Assembly (NCBI GenBank): GCA_012295275.1
Contig: CM022665.1
Location: forward strand, 29,322,946 to 29,386,945
From: Chrysomallon squamiferum
Taxonomy: Eukaryota > Mollusca > Gastropoda > Neomphalida > Peltospiridae
DNA length: 64,000 nt
Reading direction: 5' to 3'
This document shows, piece by piece, positions 1 to 12,679 of the stretch. The notes below the pieces were generated by a model that was not told the DNA's origin, made no database searches, and saw only the letters and a list, made by a program, of their open reading frames with translations. Each line of letters opens with the position of its first letter. The stretch's first letter is position 1. The translations under genes and the position numbers were made by a program.

Positions 1-640
1 GTTACTTAGAAATCCGCTGTCAAAAAGCAGTGTTAGTGTTCATTCACTTTGCTCTGTTGGTTATTCATATCGAACAAACAAATGAAAATGAATATATCTC
101 AATCGGTAATAAAATTATTATATTTGTACAAGTATTTAAATTAATTTATTGTTTTTACTATTATTTTATTTTAACATAGATGATGATAATAGATGCCATT
201 TTTGGTACCATGGACCAAATAATTTTTTTAATTGTAAAAATAGGAAACTCATTGTTTGCGTACGTAACAGTACAGGTTTTAGAAGATGAATGCTTTTTGT
301 TTTAACAAAAAAGAGTGAAAAATTAATTTTTAACTAATTATTTTCTGTTCTATAACTGGTATCAAGCATTATGATGGATGTATCAAGACAGTCATTCAAA
401 TAACACGTGATCAGTTTGCTTTTTACATTAATACCGCCTTTAATGCATTGAAAATGGAAAGAAATATTATATTAAAAAAAAGAATTATAATGGTTTCCAA
501 TATTGTTTTACAACTACGTACTCAGAACTGTCCGCTATGGAGTTTTGGCAGAGTAACGTGTCCACATTATGGTACCTAATGAGAATAGTCATCTTCATAT
601 TCACGCGCCAATATCTGTGAACTTTTTTTATATATATATA

Positions 641-672
<32 letters not shown>

Positions 673-959
673 TTTTTTTTTTTTAATTATTATTATTATT
701 ATTTTTTTTTTTTTTACTGGCGACGTCGTAATAATATTTGAAGAAAAAATATAGTACGAAACGGGTACGAGTTGGTATGACGTCAAAGTAACAAAATAAA
801 CAAATAAAAAAACTGTTTCGACCTTTTGCAGCAATTACTACTCAATAACAGACATCTATGTAAAAGAGGCATTGATTATATGATGTATTTCCCAAAATTA
901 CATTTAATAATCTATGTAGAATTTATTGCATTTTAATATTTCTCTATCAATGATGACCT
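1..959. other. Gene-free AT-rich region with low-complexity block
   Basis: I see no exon with splice borders or recognisable protein similarity here. The short open frames near 569-834 run through a compound low-complexity block (about 630-715) of TA, T-runs and ATT triplets. They translate to runs of Phe/Leu or Lys/Asn, so they are not treated as genes. Confidence 0.7.
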
Positions 960-1310
960 ATTATTTCGAAAATAGATGGCCCAAAGGCACAGAAAAAAGA
1001 CTGCAGTAAGTGTTGCCCAGTTCTTGTACGAATGTATTTGTCGTCAAGGTGCACTGACATACAAATCACTGACAGAGGACTTGACTCCGTAAAAAGTGTT
1101 AGCAGCGAATTACAGGAACTGAACAGCGACTCTCAGGCAAGACACAGGCACTACAGAACAAATTAACTTTCAGCACTGACGATAATGTTCTGGTCTGGAA
1201 GAATAGAAAATGTTCAAGAAAAGGTGACAAGGACTCTGATCCTTGAAAACTATCGTATGCAGTAGTCAGTGGCTTACAGAATAGCGTTTATCAGATGAAT
1301 TCCATTCACT
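960..1310 (+). pseudogene. Decayed Gypsy-like retroelement integrase relic
   Basis: This is the remnant of a retrotransposon integrase core (rve family), which would join element DNA to host DNA. Three stretches in different frames read like successive pieces of the family. About 977-1055 gives a Trp-Pro stretch, then KKTAVSVAQFLYECICRQGA across a frame change in an A-run. About 1056-1165 gives an IQITDRG stretch, which corresponds to the family's second catalytic Asp (TDxG), followed by a SELQEL helix. About 1178-1300 resembles the C-terminal segment (VLVWKNRKCSRKG). At least two frameshifts and several in-frame stops break it, so it is dead. No LTRs, reverse transcriptase or protease were seen nearby. 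The call rests on motif order recognised by eye; a non-LTR or Polinton-type integrase cannot be excluded. Confidence 0.6.
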
Positions 1311-3929
1311 CTTGAGATAGTGAAACCTAAATAACAGACATGCGACCTGAAGAAATACAAGCATGGACATTCACAGGAATGTAGCTCACCGAACAGTACC
1401 TTATATGCTTTTGACATTTAGATATTTATTGTTAATTTATGGTTTATGAAGTATGGGGTTTTGACCAAGCTTATGATGTAGAACAGGTTTGTATGGATTT
1501 TAGTAAAATAATACTGAATGTGAAAAAATGTAGAATGAAGATTGCTTCTATTTGTAGTTCGTAAAGTAAAAATGGTTAAATATTCGTTGAAGGTTTTAGA
1601 GCCGAAGAATTGTTAGAGAGTCAAGAATCTTAACTGGCTATACCGTGTAAAACATTATTTTCTTTAGGATTTGGAGACGTATGGTTTAATCAGCAAGTCG
1701 ATAATCGTGTAATATTTATAAAAAGAATTAACATTTGCCTGTCATATCACTGTATTCAAGAAATAGACTAATTATTGAACAATTCATGAAAATGTAATTA
1801 TTTAAGGTATTTAACCATATTTTTTGTTTACAGTATTATCCGAGGATATCATTACCCACATGTTAGTAATCTCATCACAAATGTTTTTGTTTCGTCGCAC
1901 CAGTTACTAACTGAACAAGGAAGATATGGAACTGGACGTTAACAGTAAATGTATGTAATCTGGATAACACTGAAGGTGAATTTCGTTTTATTTTAGTATG
2001 TTCACTGTATTTGCATACTCGTGTATTGTATGTATTGAAAAAACAAAAACATATTTAAAAAAACAGCACAAAATACAGAATTTGTAAAGGCTCAGCTTGA
2101 AAGTTGTTACGGAATTCACTTAATTTTGATAGAACATGCCTTTGCTGAAGTAAAATTACGAGAGAGAAACTGCACGTGCATTAAAAGAAAAACGTTGAAT
2201 GCATGTGTGTGTAATTGTAGACCCAAAGTATGGATAAACTGTTTGAGAAATAGTGATAAAAGTTAAATTAATACAAATACACACAAACAAACACAAACAC
2301 ACACGTTTTTATCAAATTTAATAACATTGTTATCCCAACAATGCTTTATAGATAATTATGTAAAACATTTAACAATGAAAATAACTATGTCCCCAGTCCT
2401 GTCAAATTTGTATGTGATTTTTGAGTGTGTGACTTCAAATAAAAACTGCTATCTCAATACATAGAATACAGTTATCTAAATATATTTCTGAATATTCAAA
2501 AAGGAATAAGGATAACTTTATTTTAAAAATACACTCATTACTGTAATTAGAAGGCGAGAACATTTATAATAAACTACAAATGTGCACAGATAAACACATA
2601 CACGTAATATCTGTCTGCTCATACTAACAGAATCGGTTGTACCTCATTACGAAAATCAATTGTACAAGTCTGTTTTTCTTACGTTTCCATGTAATGTAAC
2701 GTCATGGCATCGTTGTTACGTTGCGTCTTCCACAATAGGTTTGTATACATTTTTCTTTATATTATTATTATTATTATTATATCGGAAACACAAATGTAAC
2801 AAATATTCAAGGAAGTCGTTTTCTTTTCTTTTTATTCTTGTTGTTTGTTTTTTCATTGTCATGATTAAGAATTGCAATCAGACTTTCGTGATTCCATTTT
2901 GTGTTTCTAATTTGTCTTTTGTATTGTAACTTACCTCTTCTTCTTCCTTCAAGTCTGTTTTATGTTACAACAATATGTTTAACAATAACTAGTAATGATT
3001 TTTATTACACACACACATACACACACACACGACCTTATATTTATTGTTATATAGTCGATTTTCTACTCCACAGTAAGGGAGTTTTTTCTCTCTAAGTTTT
3101 TAATGCAAGACTTCAAGAGACATGTTCCTGTGGTCTTACAGTATTGTTAAATATGTAGCGGCATATCTTCCGCACCTTCACTCAGATTATTTAATGTCAC
3201 TAACAATTGCAATAATTTTATACATATTGACTGTATTTGTCTTAAAATGTGTTTTAATGAATCTGGAAACACGATAAGGTTAGCCATCTCTGCGAATACC
3301 TTTTTGTCTTTAGCTGATTTTGAGTGAACGAGTTTTACTGCTTTGTAGTTCGTTATAAAAGACTAAAAGAACAAAGATGCATCACTGCAAAAAGTTTATC
3401 CAAAATAATAATTTTTCTGATCATTATTATATATCTATTCAATCTTGTTATGTAAACAGAATTTTGAATAGAAACTTTAGATCCAACTTTTCCGTATTCA
3501 AATCCGTGAGAAGTTATACCTTTCCGGAAACAAATTTAACTGAGAAATATACATTTTAATACGAAATAATTCATAGATGTCATTAAATATTTCCAGGAAT
3601 TCGAATTTCACCACACCAAGTATAAATCAAGTCACAGACTGTTTGTCGCGCACACCCAAGGCTCAACATGGACGAAAACAGGTTTATTTAGTAGCGTTTC
3701 TGGACTTACATTTAATATTATACATTTCAAATTTAACAGACAAGTTCTTCGTGAATGTAAACAAATAAAAATAAAAAGATTCCAAAGAAAACTTCATTTA
3801 TAACTTATTTGCCCAAACTTCACAAAATGCAACGTATGAAATCTCTGAAATGAATGGCTTGTTCGTTTATCTTTTCCCCTTTTTTCAAACGAGATGGATA
3901 AAAGATTGAAGTAATTTTGTATTTATATG

Positions 3930-3967
<38 letters not shown>

Positions 3968-4398
3968 ACAAATAAAATAACCTTTGAAAATATAAATCTT
4001 TATAGCGTACGTAAATACAAAACCATATAAATCATATTTTTGTTTGTTGTCTTCTTCTTCCAGCAATTTTATGCTGAATAAATGCTTATTTCACATACCT
4101 GAGATGTTTTGAATGATAGTCGATGGTTGCCAGTACAAAATAACCACTTTGTACAACATGCCTGTTACGATCTAACAATGATGAAATGGAGAACTTTGTG
4201 AGGTGTTACAAACTTGTGTAGTTTTACACATATTTATCAATGGGAAAATAATCTAATACAAGCATTGTTACATTGTTAATATGTTTAAACTAAAGATCAA
4301 AACGGCTTTGTAACAAACACATTAACTGAAATAAGCATTTCCTAAATAAATTTAAAAAAAATAAACATCAATAAAAATGTGTTTTTTTAATAATTAGC
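1311..4398. other. Intergenic, no gene seen
   Basis: No exon or RNA gene is recognisable. Short open frames at 2660-3095 and 3377-3768 lack codon structure typical of protein and show no similarity. Simple repeats include a CA-rich stretch near 2277-2304, a CACA stretch near 3005-3031 and an (AAAT)n tract at about 3933-3980. Confidence 0.6.
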
Positions 4399-4404
4399 TT
4401 TATT
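4399..4404 (-). terminator. Candidate PRDX5 polyadenylation signal
   Basis: The plus strand reads TTTATT, i.e. AATAAA on the minus strand, about 125 bases past the PRDX5 stop codon. It is the first canonical hexamer I noticed there, but AT-rich DNA gives such hexamers by chance. Confidence 0.4.
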
Positions 4405-4528
4405 CAACTTTTTTTTAATTGATATTACTGCATGAAAAAACAATATAAATTGCCTATTTTTACTTTTAATGTCAAACAAACAACCTTTTAATGCTAATCA
4501 CCAACTTTTTTGTGTTGAAAAATTCAAT

Positions 4529-7500
4529 TTATTTCACGAGTTTAATGACTTCTTCGGCAGCACTACAAGATAAACCCTTTCCAGGTTCAACATTCAGTGT
4601 CTCCACAACTCCATCTTTGATCACCATGGCATAACTGTGAATATTACATACATTCTCCATTATAATGATTGCACAGTTAACAGTAATTATAAAAATTTTT
4701 TTATAATATTATTTTTATTAATAACAGCAGTAGCAATAATAAAACCAGCAAAAAAAAAAAGATAATACAATAAAATGAAGTACTAACAGTAATTAAAAGC
4801 TATAATATTAATTGCAGTTTATATGCATAATAATAAAATGCAGTTCATATGAAAATAGAATAAAGAGGAAGACAGTCAATAGCGAAAATTTAAACTGCAA
4901 CTTGGGTACTGTTGAAAAAGAAAAGGATATATACTATAAATGATGTACACATGCAGAATGAAGAAAACTCACTTACCGTTTAGATCTGATACTTCCAAGT
5001 ATTGCTGTCATATCAACATCCATACCAATTTTCTATCACAAAACATAATAAAAATTTTAATTTGTAATATTATAACTGGCATTTCTGAATTATTTTTATA
5101 ATGACCATTTCATTTTTAAATTGTCCAGGAAAAGAAATTGACAAAAAGAAATTGAAATTATATGCATGATTAAAATAGTGTTTTTGTTTTTTAAAAAAAA
5201 AAAAATTTTTTTCTCCTTCCCATGAATCTGATTTTCTTAGATTTAAGGAAAATGGAGAATTACAATTAATCACTATTCCTTTACTTTTCACTTTCATATT
5301 TAATGGTTTTCTATAAATTATACTTAGTGTATGTAGTATAATTCTGTCACTTACCTTTGTAAATTCAGCATTTGTATCTGCCAACATCCTAACCTGAAAC
5401 AAAAATATTTTATGCATATTTTTTTAAGTTATGAACATTATAAAAAGACATTTCAGTCCTTTCATACAGCAAAACCTTGTATAAATATTTTTTCTGTTTC
5501 ATTATGAATTGGACAAATAATTATTTACATATTTTTAACTCAACATTCTAGACATGATATAGTGATATTTTGCTCTAACAAAATACACTAAACTGTAAAC
5601 AATAAAAGCACTAATTACTAGTAACATACTGCAACATCAGTAATTATATAATCATGATATTAACAGTTAGTACACTTCTGATACATTTAAACATTTCCTA
5701 ATAATAAATTAAACCTAACACTGCAATATGATGCTTAGGATATTAACAAATTGTAGTATTAAATTGCAACATTAATAAACTGCATAATATCAATAAATGA
5801 AACAGGAATTAATTACTTTTCCATCAGTAGACAAAAATTTGCCCCAGGCCTCCATGACAAAAGGGTCATTTACAGACACACAAGCAATGGTATCAACACC
5901 TTTTGTTTTGAAGGAGTCAGCTGTTTGAACAAATCCAGGTACATGACTCTAAAAGTTTAATAAAAATATAAATTGTACAAATTTTTATACAGTAACAAAA
6001 TGACAATTTACAACACATTACTATTAAAATGATAAAAAATAAGTTTAAAGAAGTACAACTTTTTCATCATATATATATATTATATGTAGATACTAATTTC
6101 TCCTTCATGGCTGAAAATAAATAGGTATTTTTTCCCCACGCATATATACAAAAACACTGTTCTGTTTATTTTTTCTATATATAAACTGTTGATACATATT
6201 CAAAGTGATTTTTAAAAATATTTTATTCAGCAGAATATTATTTCAGTTACACAAAACATTAATTATAATTCACAATAAATGACCCTGCTGACATTCATTT
6301 AATTAAAATGATTCTAATAATAAATATTCTAACAGGTTAATGTGTTACAACTCACCTTGGTGCAGGTAGGTGTGAAAGCACCAGGAACGCCAAATATAAT
6401 ACTTCTTCCTTTAGAAAACAAGTCAGTTGTCTTTACTTTTTTATCTGGGTTTCCTTCATACAGCTCTGCACTTGGCAACTTGTCTCCAACCTAAATTAGA
6501 CATATGTAAATAACATGTTATTTTTCTTAACTGAAATAAAATATTTGTACAAAAAAAAAAAAAAAAAAAAAAAATGTATATTAAAAAAATAAAAAGGACC
6601 CACTTCATTTTTCTTTTAACTAGCTTCCATTAGTTATCTATAAATAACAATGTAAAACATTGAATAACGTGATCCAAGTTGTATGTCACATATATGTATT
6701 ACACTTTTGAACAAGATAAGCAATAGATAACTGAATTTGCAATACTTTTGTACTCACAAGTGATTTATGAAGAAACATGCCAGATGTTAAAGGTAAAAAT
6801 GAAAATTAGAGAAGAAATTACATTAATTTTTTATTTATTATTTTTTATTTTTTATTTTGTTAGCTGTTGGGTTCAATGCAGCTGGGATTCTGCTACTATC
6901 AGGATCTGCCTAGCTGCTTCTGGCCACTTCACCAGAACCAGATAAAGCTGGTATCTTAAATCAGTTACCAGTTATTTCACATAAAAATCAATATTGTTAA
7001 AAACAATCTTTTGGTACCAAGCTATATCTTAAGTATTTTGCTGATTCACAGTTTAATTATCGTAATTACTTCTGATACCTCTGTTACACAAATTAATTTT
7101 GTTCCACCAGTTTAAAAAGTGTAAATTGTACCAAAAATCGGAAACTTTGAATTTATAAAATATTGCCATTATTTGAAAATAAATCTTGACCTCAATGACT
7201 ATGTTGATTGTGTATGTGTGTGTACACATACATACATACTCATATACAGATATCCTGAAATTAAGCTATATAATATAGTCTGTAGTTAGTTTTAAAACCG
7301 CTTTGGGCTATTTATATGAAGAATAAAAAGATGGGGGGGGGGTTTTAATGTTATAACATATCTACCCAAGACGTTCCGTTCCTTTTAATTCTATTTTACT
7401 GCTCTTTAACATATTACGTATAATACTTTATTATATACATCAAAAGAGATTAATATTATAACATTTTGTTGAATTGCCTATAACAAATAATCGGAAAGTG

Positions 7501-7669
7501 GTTGCTGAATCGAGGTTCACGATACATGCACCTCGGTCGAGAATGCCGAAAACTGAAATAAAGAAATTCAAAAAATTAACAGTGAATACGATACCTTAAT
7601 GGACATGTTCCTTGTTGCACTGACAAATGCCGTTACCGGTTTCTTTAACAACAGCCTAATAAAACCCAT
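4529..7669 (-). CDS. PRDX5: Peroxiredoxin-5, mitochondrial (atypical 2-Cys)
   Basis: This thioredoxin-dependent peroxidase reduces H2O2, alkyl hydroperoxides and peroxynitrite. The coding exons (minus order) are 7595-7669, 6356-6490, 5817-5948, 5355-5393, 4977-5032 and 4529-4634; all phases join and give 180 residues. The first exon encodes a short basic, amphipathic leader ([20 protein letters not shown]), as expected for mitochondrial import. A second in-frame Met (MSIKVGDKLP) falls where the mature or cytosolic/peroxisomal form of human PRDX5 begins. The peroxidatic Cys is in [11 protein letters not shown] Cys in [10 protein letters not shown] matches human Cys72, and the resolving Cys is in [11 protein letters not shown] near the C-terminus. 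The terminal residues are KLVK, so the peroxisomal SQL-type tripeptide of mammals is absent. An in-frame ATG lies upstream, but the chosen one gives the family-like leader. A candidate antioxidant response element lies about 60 bases upstream of this ATG. Confidence 0.95.
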
Positions 7670-7728
7670 AGGTGTGTTTGTATACCGACGAGATAGTTTA
7701 AACAAGGATGTCAGTTTCCGGGTGCGTG

Positions 7729-7738
7729 ATGACTCGGC
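7729..7738 (+). promoter_or_regulatory. Candidate antioxidant response element of PRDX5
   Basis: The sequence ATGACTCGGC fits the RTGACnnnGC core bound by NRF2/CncC with small Maf proteins. It lies 60 bases upstream of the PRDX5 start codon, in the promoter or 5' UTR. A palindromic E-box CACGTG lies at 7778-7783, 40 bases further upstream. A single core match is weak alone, but both position and gene fit. Confidence 0.45.
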
Positions 7739-7916
7739 GATATTCAAGAGAAGAATAACCAGTCGCGAAAAGCTAGGCACGTGCAACTCCAATTGTTGCA
7801 TTTACATCCTGTTCAGGCCTGCGTATGTCACGGAGAAGTACAGTATTGCGAAAAGTGGGGTTTACAAAATGTGCAGATCTGATTACCATAAAAATGGTTT
7901 TAATCTACGGTTATAG

Positions 7917-9850
7917 GACATTCTAATAGGATGTGTTTATTAAAACTTTCTCATAGACAGCACACGCCATAGTTTGTCATTAGCCAAGATAAGGAATAAT
8001 AATGTCATGAATAAGGAAATATAACCAAAAAGGAACTCTGAAATATTTTGATTTTGTGACCAGTCAGGACATCCACCAAAGGACAAATATAAGAAGAAAA
8101 AGAAGAAAGAAAGAAAATATATACGTGTAATTAAACATGAAGTACAGAGATGGCAGAAACAGTCATCCCCAGTCCGTCCACTGAATTATTTCCCAGATCC
8201 TAATATTATCTTATCAAATAAGATAAGAATATAAAAATATGTTTTTACTGGTCGAAAAAGTTTTGGCCATCGCTTAACAGCAATAGCTTAATTTATTTTC
8301 TCTTTATCTATATCATATTATTATAATAATAAATTATCTATAATTAATTTAGCTACATACTATATTACCGGACATTAAAGAAATTTTATTTTGTTTCACT
8401 CCTTAACACATTTGGGATTGTAGTTCCACTTTACACATATCTAAAGCTGCCACAGTAAAGAGCAATAATAATAATCCAAGGTGTTGTAATCAAGATGATT
8501 TGTAAGTTAAACACTTAAAATGAATGATATCAGTAGTTATAAATCAATTAAAATTGACGGTGTTCTTGTGTTCAATCAATGAAACACTGGATTACAAATT
8601 CACTTACAAAAACAAACGACGTGTCACAACAATAGAAAGACCCAACGTTAATACTTGTGAGGATGATTAAGTATGAAATTAAAAAATAATAATAATAAAT
8701 AAATGGAAATTAAAATGACATTTTGTCTTTAATTATTTTACACTGTAGACACTGTTTTAGGAAAAAGATATCAATTTAGCTATTTTTTATACGTTGATGA
8801 GGAATCGGTCAAGGATGTGTTTTTACAATTATTGTTATGATATTGTATGTTACAAGTCTTTTGTAATGTAATAACAAGTCTTAACTGACTTCATAATGCA
8901 AGAAAATGTTAATTTACTCCTACTTTCGAGACAAAATAAATAATCATTAGACGAAAATCTTGAATTTAAGGTAACGTCACAGTAATGAAATGATGCAGTA
9001 CAAGGTTTTCTTTACAATTATTCTTTACAGTAATTCTTTAGTTATTATTTATATTTATTTATTTATTTTAATATTTGTTTGTAGGTGTGTGAGTTAGTTT
9101 CTGAGAAACCTCAAGCTTTGTGCTAAGTAAATAGTATATATATTGTCAGTTATTATCTACTCCTAAATACGTTGAAAAGGCCGTTTTTTTTTTAGTTATG
9201 GACGTCCAGTGACTTGAAGATGAACGCCAAGTTACTTACTGTTTTCTGAGATGTAATGAGGCGCTATCGAGTTAACATGAAAGTTAACTTATTTTCACTG
9301 ATGGCATTTATCATTTGTGAATTAATTCCAGTACTAAATTAAAAAAATTAAAAAAAAAAATGTAATTATCATAATCTAATGTTTGTGTTTCCCTTCAAAG
9401 TTTATATCTAAAAGTACTATGTTGTTAATATAAGTGATCTTTCTATCTTCCACTTAACTATTTGCATTGGCAACAACGGGTGTATCTGTTCTCTAAATCG
9501 ATTTAAAATGAAATGTGTAACTTAATTATTTCGAATTTCATAATTTGCAAGCTTATAAAATTATAGAAATTTTCACTTAATATGTTTTGATATATATATA
9601 TGTGCATAGATTAGTTTTTAATTCATGCAACGATTATATGTTGAATGTGTAATTTACGTGTTTTATAGTTTTATTTTTAATTTTTTAATAGCCATTGAAT
9701 AATTGCATATTCCTTCTTTGATAATGAAATAAAACAGCTTTAAAAGATCAAACAAATCGCGAGAAGGTCATTGGTAGGTTGTCTAATGATTGCAGCAACT
9801 TTACTTAACAAAAGATCTAGTTCAAGTTGATTTTTATTGAGCGAGTGAAA
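7917..9850. other. Intergenic region between head-to-head PRDX5 and SIVA1
   Basis: No exons are recognisable. The region is AT-rich with T-runs and TTTA repeats (about 9048-9070). It must hold the two divergent promoters: PRDX5 transcription presumably starts near 7700-7900, SIVA1 near 9850-10030. No convincing TATA box could be separated from the AT-rich background. Confidence 0.5.
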
Positions 9851-10038
9851 AATTAACGTGCTAATCAGAGCAAGCTGTTGTGAAGCACGCCTGCGACAGT
9901 CACGCTGTCCGACAAAGCCAATAAGCGTGTCTGTCGAAAAAGAGTTGGTGGAGAGAAAAGAAAGGGTTACTTTATATTTTGTCCGAGCCTGTTTTCGTCT
10001 TATGCCTTTAAATATGAGGAAGGGGAACAACTCTATTT

Positions 10039-10404
10039 ATGAATAAACGCCGGGAAAAATTTATGATTATGATGAAGAGATCAAATCCTTTCGGAGAATG
10101 TTCACCTTTGCAGCTCAAGACTCGGATTGGCAAAAAGGAAATTGATCTCGGTGTTGCCCAAGACGAAAATATGAAAGTAGTTTACGGTAAAAATATCCGT
10201 ATTAATGATACTGACACTGACAGGTGCAGTTGTCAAAATCATTTACTTACGAGTTTAAGATAAGCTCTTTGTTTTTTAGTTTGATAAATGTTCTAAATAC
10301 AAGTGTTTAAAACTTAATTAGTAAAACATGAACTAGTCTTATCTTTATTAATCTGAGGCATAAAAATAATAAAGAATTTTGATAGTTTCCTTCAGCATTC
10401 TTTC

Positions 10405-10467
<63 letters not shown>

Positions 10468-11670
10468 CATGATCACTAACTCAGAAATTGTTCTAATAAA
10501 CACAAATATGCCAGAAATGAACGAGGTTTGTCAAAACATTTGTACAAACTATAGAATTAATTGAGGCCTATACTATTTAAATGTAGAAAAAACCAAGGAG
10601 TTGCTTTTTAAAGGATCACAGAAGAGTTTTGCAGTATCTCACACTGATGCCAATGACAACATACTGTGTGAAACCATACTAACAGAAAAGCCTGTAGAAG
10701 AGATTCAGCCAGGCCAACTTTGTCTTGATAAAGGTTGCCAACTGACTGTACCAGGTTTCAGTAATGATCTTCAGAAGATCTCATCTCTAAACAAGGGTAA
10801 ATATACTTAATATTTCCACAGGTAATTTTTTTTGTCATGTTTTAATTTAAATGAATGTCTAAGGTCTGGTGTCATATTCCTTTTTTCTATTTCAAAACAT
10901 TCTTGATATATTAAATTTTTGATGTCTAATAAAACATTAAGTACAATTTTGCCAAATGAACAGAGTGTTTCAAGACAAATATTAAAAGGTCTTTTAACTA
11001 TAAACATGGTAGAAAAGCCAATAAGTATGTGTGTGATACAGAAAGTTTCCAATTAGTGGGGTTTTTTTGTTTTGTTTTTAATGTTAACAAAATATTCATG
11101 TGTATAATGGATCTTCTACACTGACAAATCAGTGTTTCTGATTATATATATGTGTGTGTGTGGGTTTGGGTGTGGGTGTGTGTATATGTGTATTTTTATT
11201 TTCATTGCAGATGTAAGTTTAACATGCAAGACATGTAAAGGTTCAATTACAAAGTCAACATCTCATCCATGTAGTTTTTGTGATAAACCAATATGCTGGT
11301 CATGTTCCAAACAATGTGACAGTTGTGCTGGCAATTTCTGTCATCTCTGTTCAGTTCTCAAGTAAGTCAAATGTTTATTTCATTTTTAAAGAATGTATTT
11401 ATAAATGTACATGCATGCAGTAATATTGTCAGTTTGTTTCAAAATAACATTCTGTAACATTTACACACACACACACAAATTAAATTAAAATCTAATAATG
11501 TATATTTTTAAAAAAATTTAAATACAACATATTTACCTAAAATTTATTAGCAGTCATCTATTTATAAATAAATATATTTACTTATAAATATATTTACTTA
11601 CAACTGATTCATCTTTCTTTTCAGTTATGATGAAACAATGGAACGTTCATTTTGTTTGAACTGTTCATAA
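10039..11670 (+). CDS. SIVA1: Apoptosis regulatory protein Siva
   Basis: In vertebrates Siva is a small cysteine-rich zinc-binding protein. It binds the cytoplasmic tail of TNF-receptor members such as CD27 and promotes apoptosis, and it is also tied to p53 and Bcl-xL. The exons are 10039-10186, 10587-10796, 11211-11361 and 11625-11670, with compatible phases. N-terminal KRSNPFGECSPLQLKTRI matches the human KRSCPFADVAPLQLKVRV. Across the first junction VVY|EKTKELLFKGSQ matches human EVFEKTKRLLFLGAQ, which fixes the donor at 10187 and the acceptor at 10586. The C-terminal half is a Cys-rich module (TCKTCKG, PCSFCDKPICWSCSKQCDSC, FCHLC, FCLNC). Starting at 10039 gives 184 residues. The in-frame ATG at 10072 gives 173, closer to the human 175 and aligned with its Met. 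I list the first ATG, but either may be used. Confidence 0.9.
10405..10466. repeat. (ATT)n microsatellite in SIVA1 intron 1
   Basis: About 20 tandem ATT triplets with almost no interruption sit in the first SIVA1 intron. The poly-Leu open frame over it is an artefact of the repeat. Confidence 0.9.
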
Positions 11671-12639
11671 CAAATTCAGTACTGAATTTATTTTTTGCTC
11701 TTGGAAAAGTGTTTATCTTTACTGCAGAGTATCTTTAAGGTTAATATCAAATAAGAGTTAATGAAAAGACAAAATGACTGTTAGTATTCATACTGCTGTT
11801 TAAGCAGCATGAGCAGAACCTTATTACAATTATGAGCCAGAGGATCTGTGAATGTGAGGCCATATGAAACACTTTCAAAAGTGAAATAATTTTTCACTTA
11901 ATAACAGGAGGCTGCAAGTGCTAAATCCATACATTAATGTGGCAGTGATCATAAGTGTTAATTTTTGTATGTAATATAGTTTTTACTTTTTCTATTTGAA
12001 CCTTATTTTGCTTAAAGTGCTTCATTTGTTTCTAGCAAACAAATGTATGATATTAGTGCTCTGTATTATATTTATCTGTAAACATGGAACTAGAATATCC
12101 ATAATTTTGATATTGTTTGTATACAAATATTTGTCACTGCCATTAATTTGTTATCAGATGAGACATGCACTTTTTAGACTACTTGATTCTTTGTGTTACA
12201 CACATTTTGTATAGTATTTAGTAATATTGAACTGCAACTGTATCTACTTTTTTATTTTTATTTTTTATTATTTATATGTATATTGCTCTCAAAATGAAAT
12301 TAAATATTAAATAATTTTGTTGTTTCCTTTTGTTTTTGGGTATAGTAACTTAAAAAATATGCCAGTTTGTTAGTTTTCACCAGTTTTTACTTTTGTTTTA
12401 TTTTTCATGTTACATGTGTAACATACTCCAAAACCTAGAATAGAATCCTGCTTTATAAAATTGGGGAATGTATAATTTTATTACTATGTGTGTAAAACCC
12501 TGATGTATTGCATCTTCTTGTGGAAGAATCAAAATTAATGTTGAATATTCATAACGTTTTAGTCTGGTTGGTTTCTTTTCTTTTTTTTTTTTTTTTTTTT
12601 TTTTTTTTATTTATTTATTATTGGGGTGGTTTGTTCCTT

Positions 12640-12679
<40 letters not shown>

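Noticed and set aside
569-834. Open frames on both strands rich in Phe/Leu and Lys/Asn
   Set aside because: They are translations of T/ATT low-complexity DNA, with no splice signals or similarity.
2660-3095. Two overlapping hydrophobic plus-strand open frames
   Set aside because: Hydrophobicity follows from T-rich DNA; no family motif, and the frames cross ATT and CACA repeats.
7599-7916. 105-codon plus-strand frame opposite the PRDX5 first exon
   Set aside because: It is antisense to a confirmed exon and its promoter; no recognisable protein features.
10100-10263. Read-through form of SIVA1 exon 1 to the stop at 10261
   Set aside because: Splicing at 10187 restores the conserved EKTKELLF segment and matches human SIVA1.
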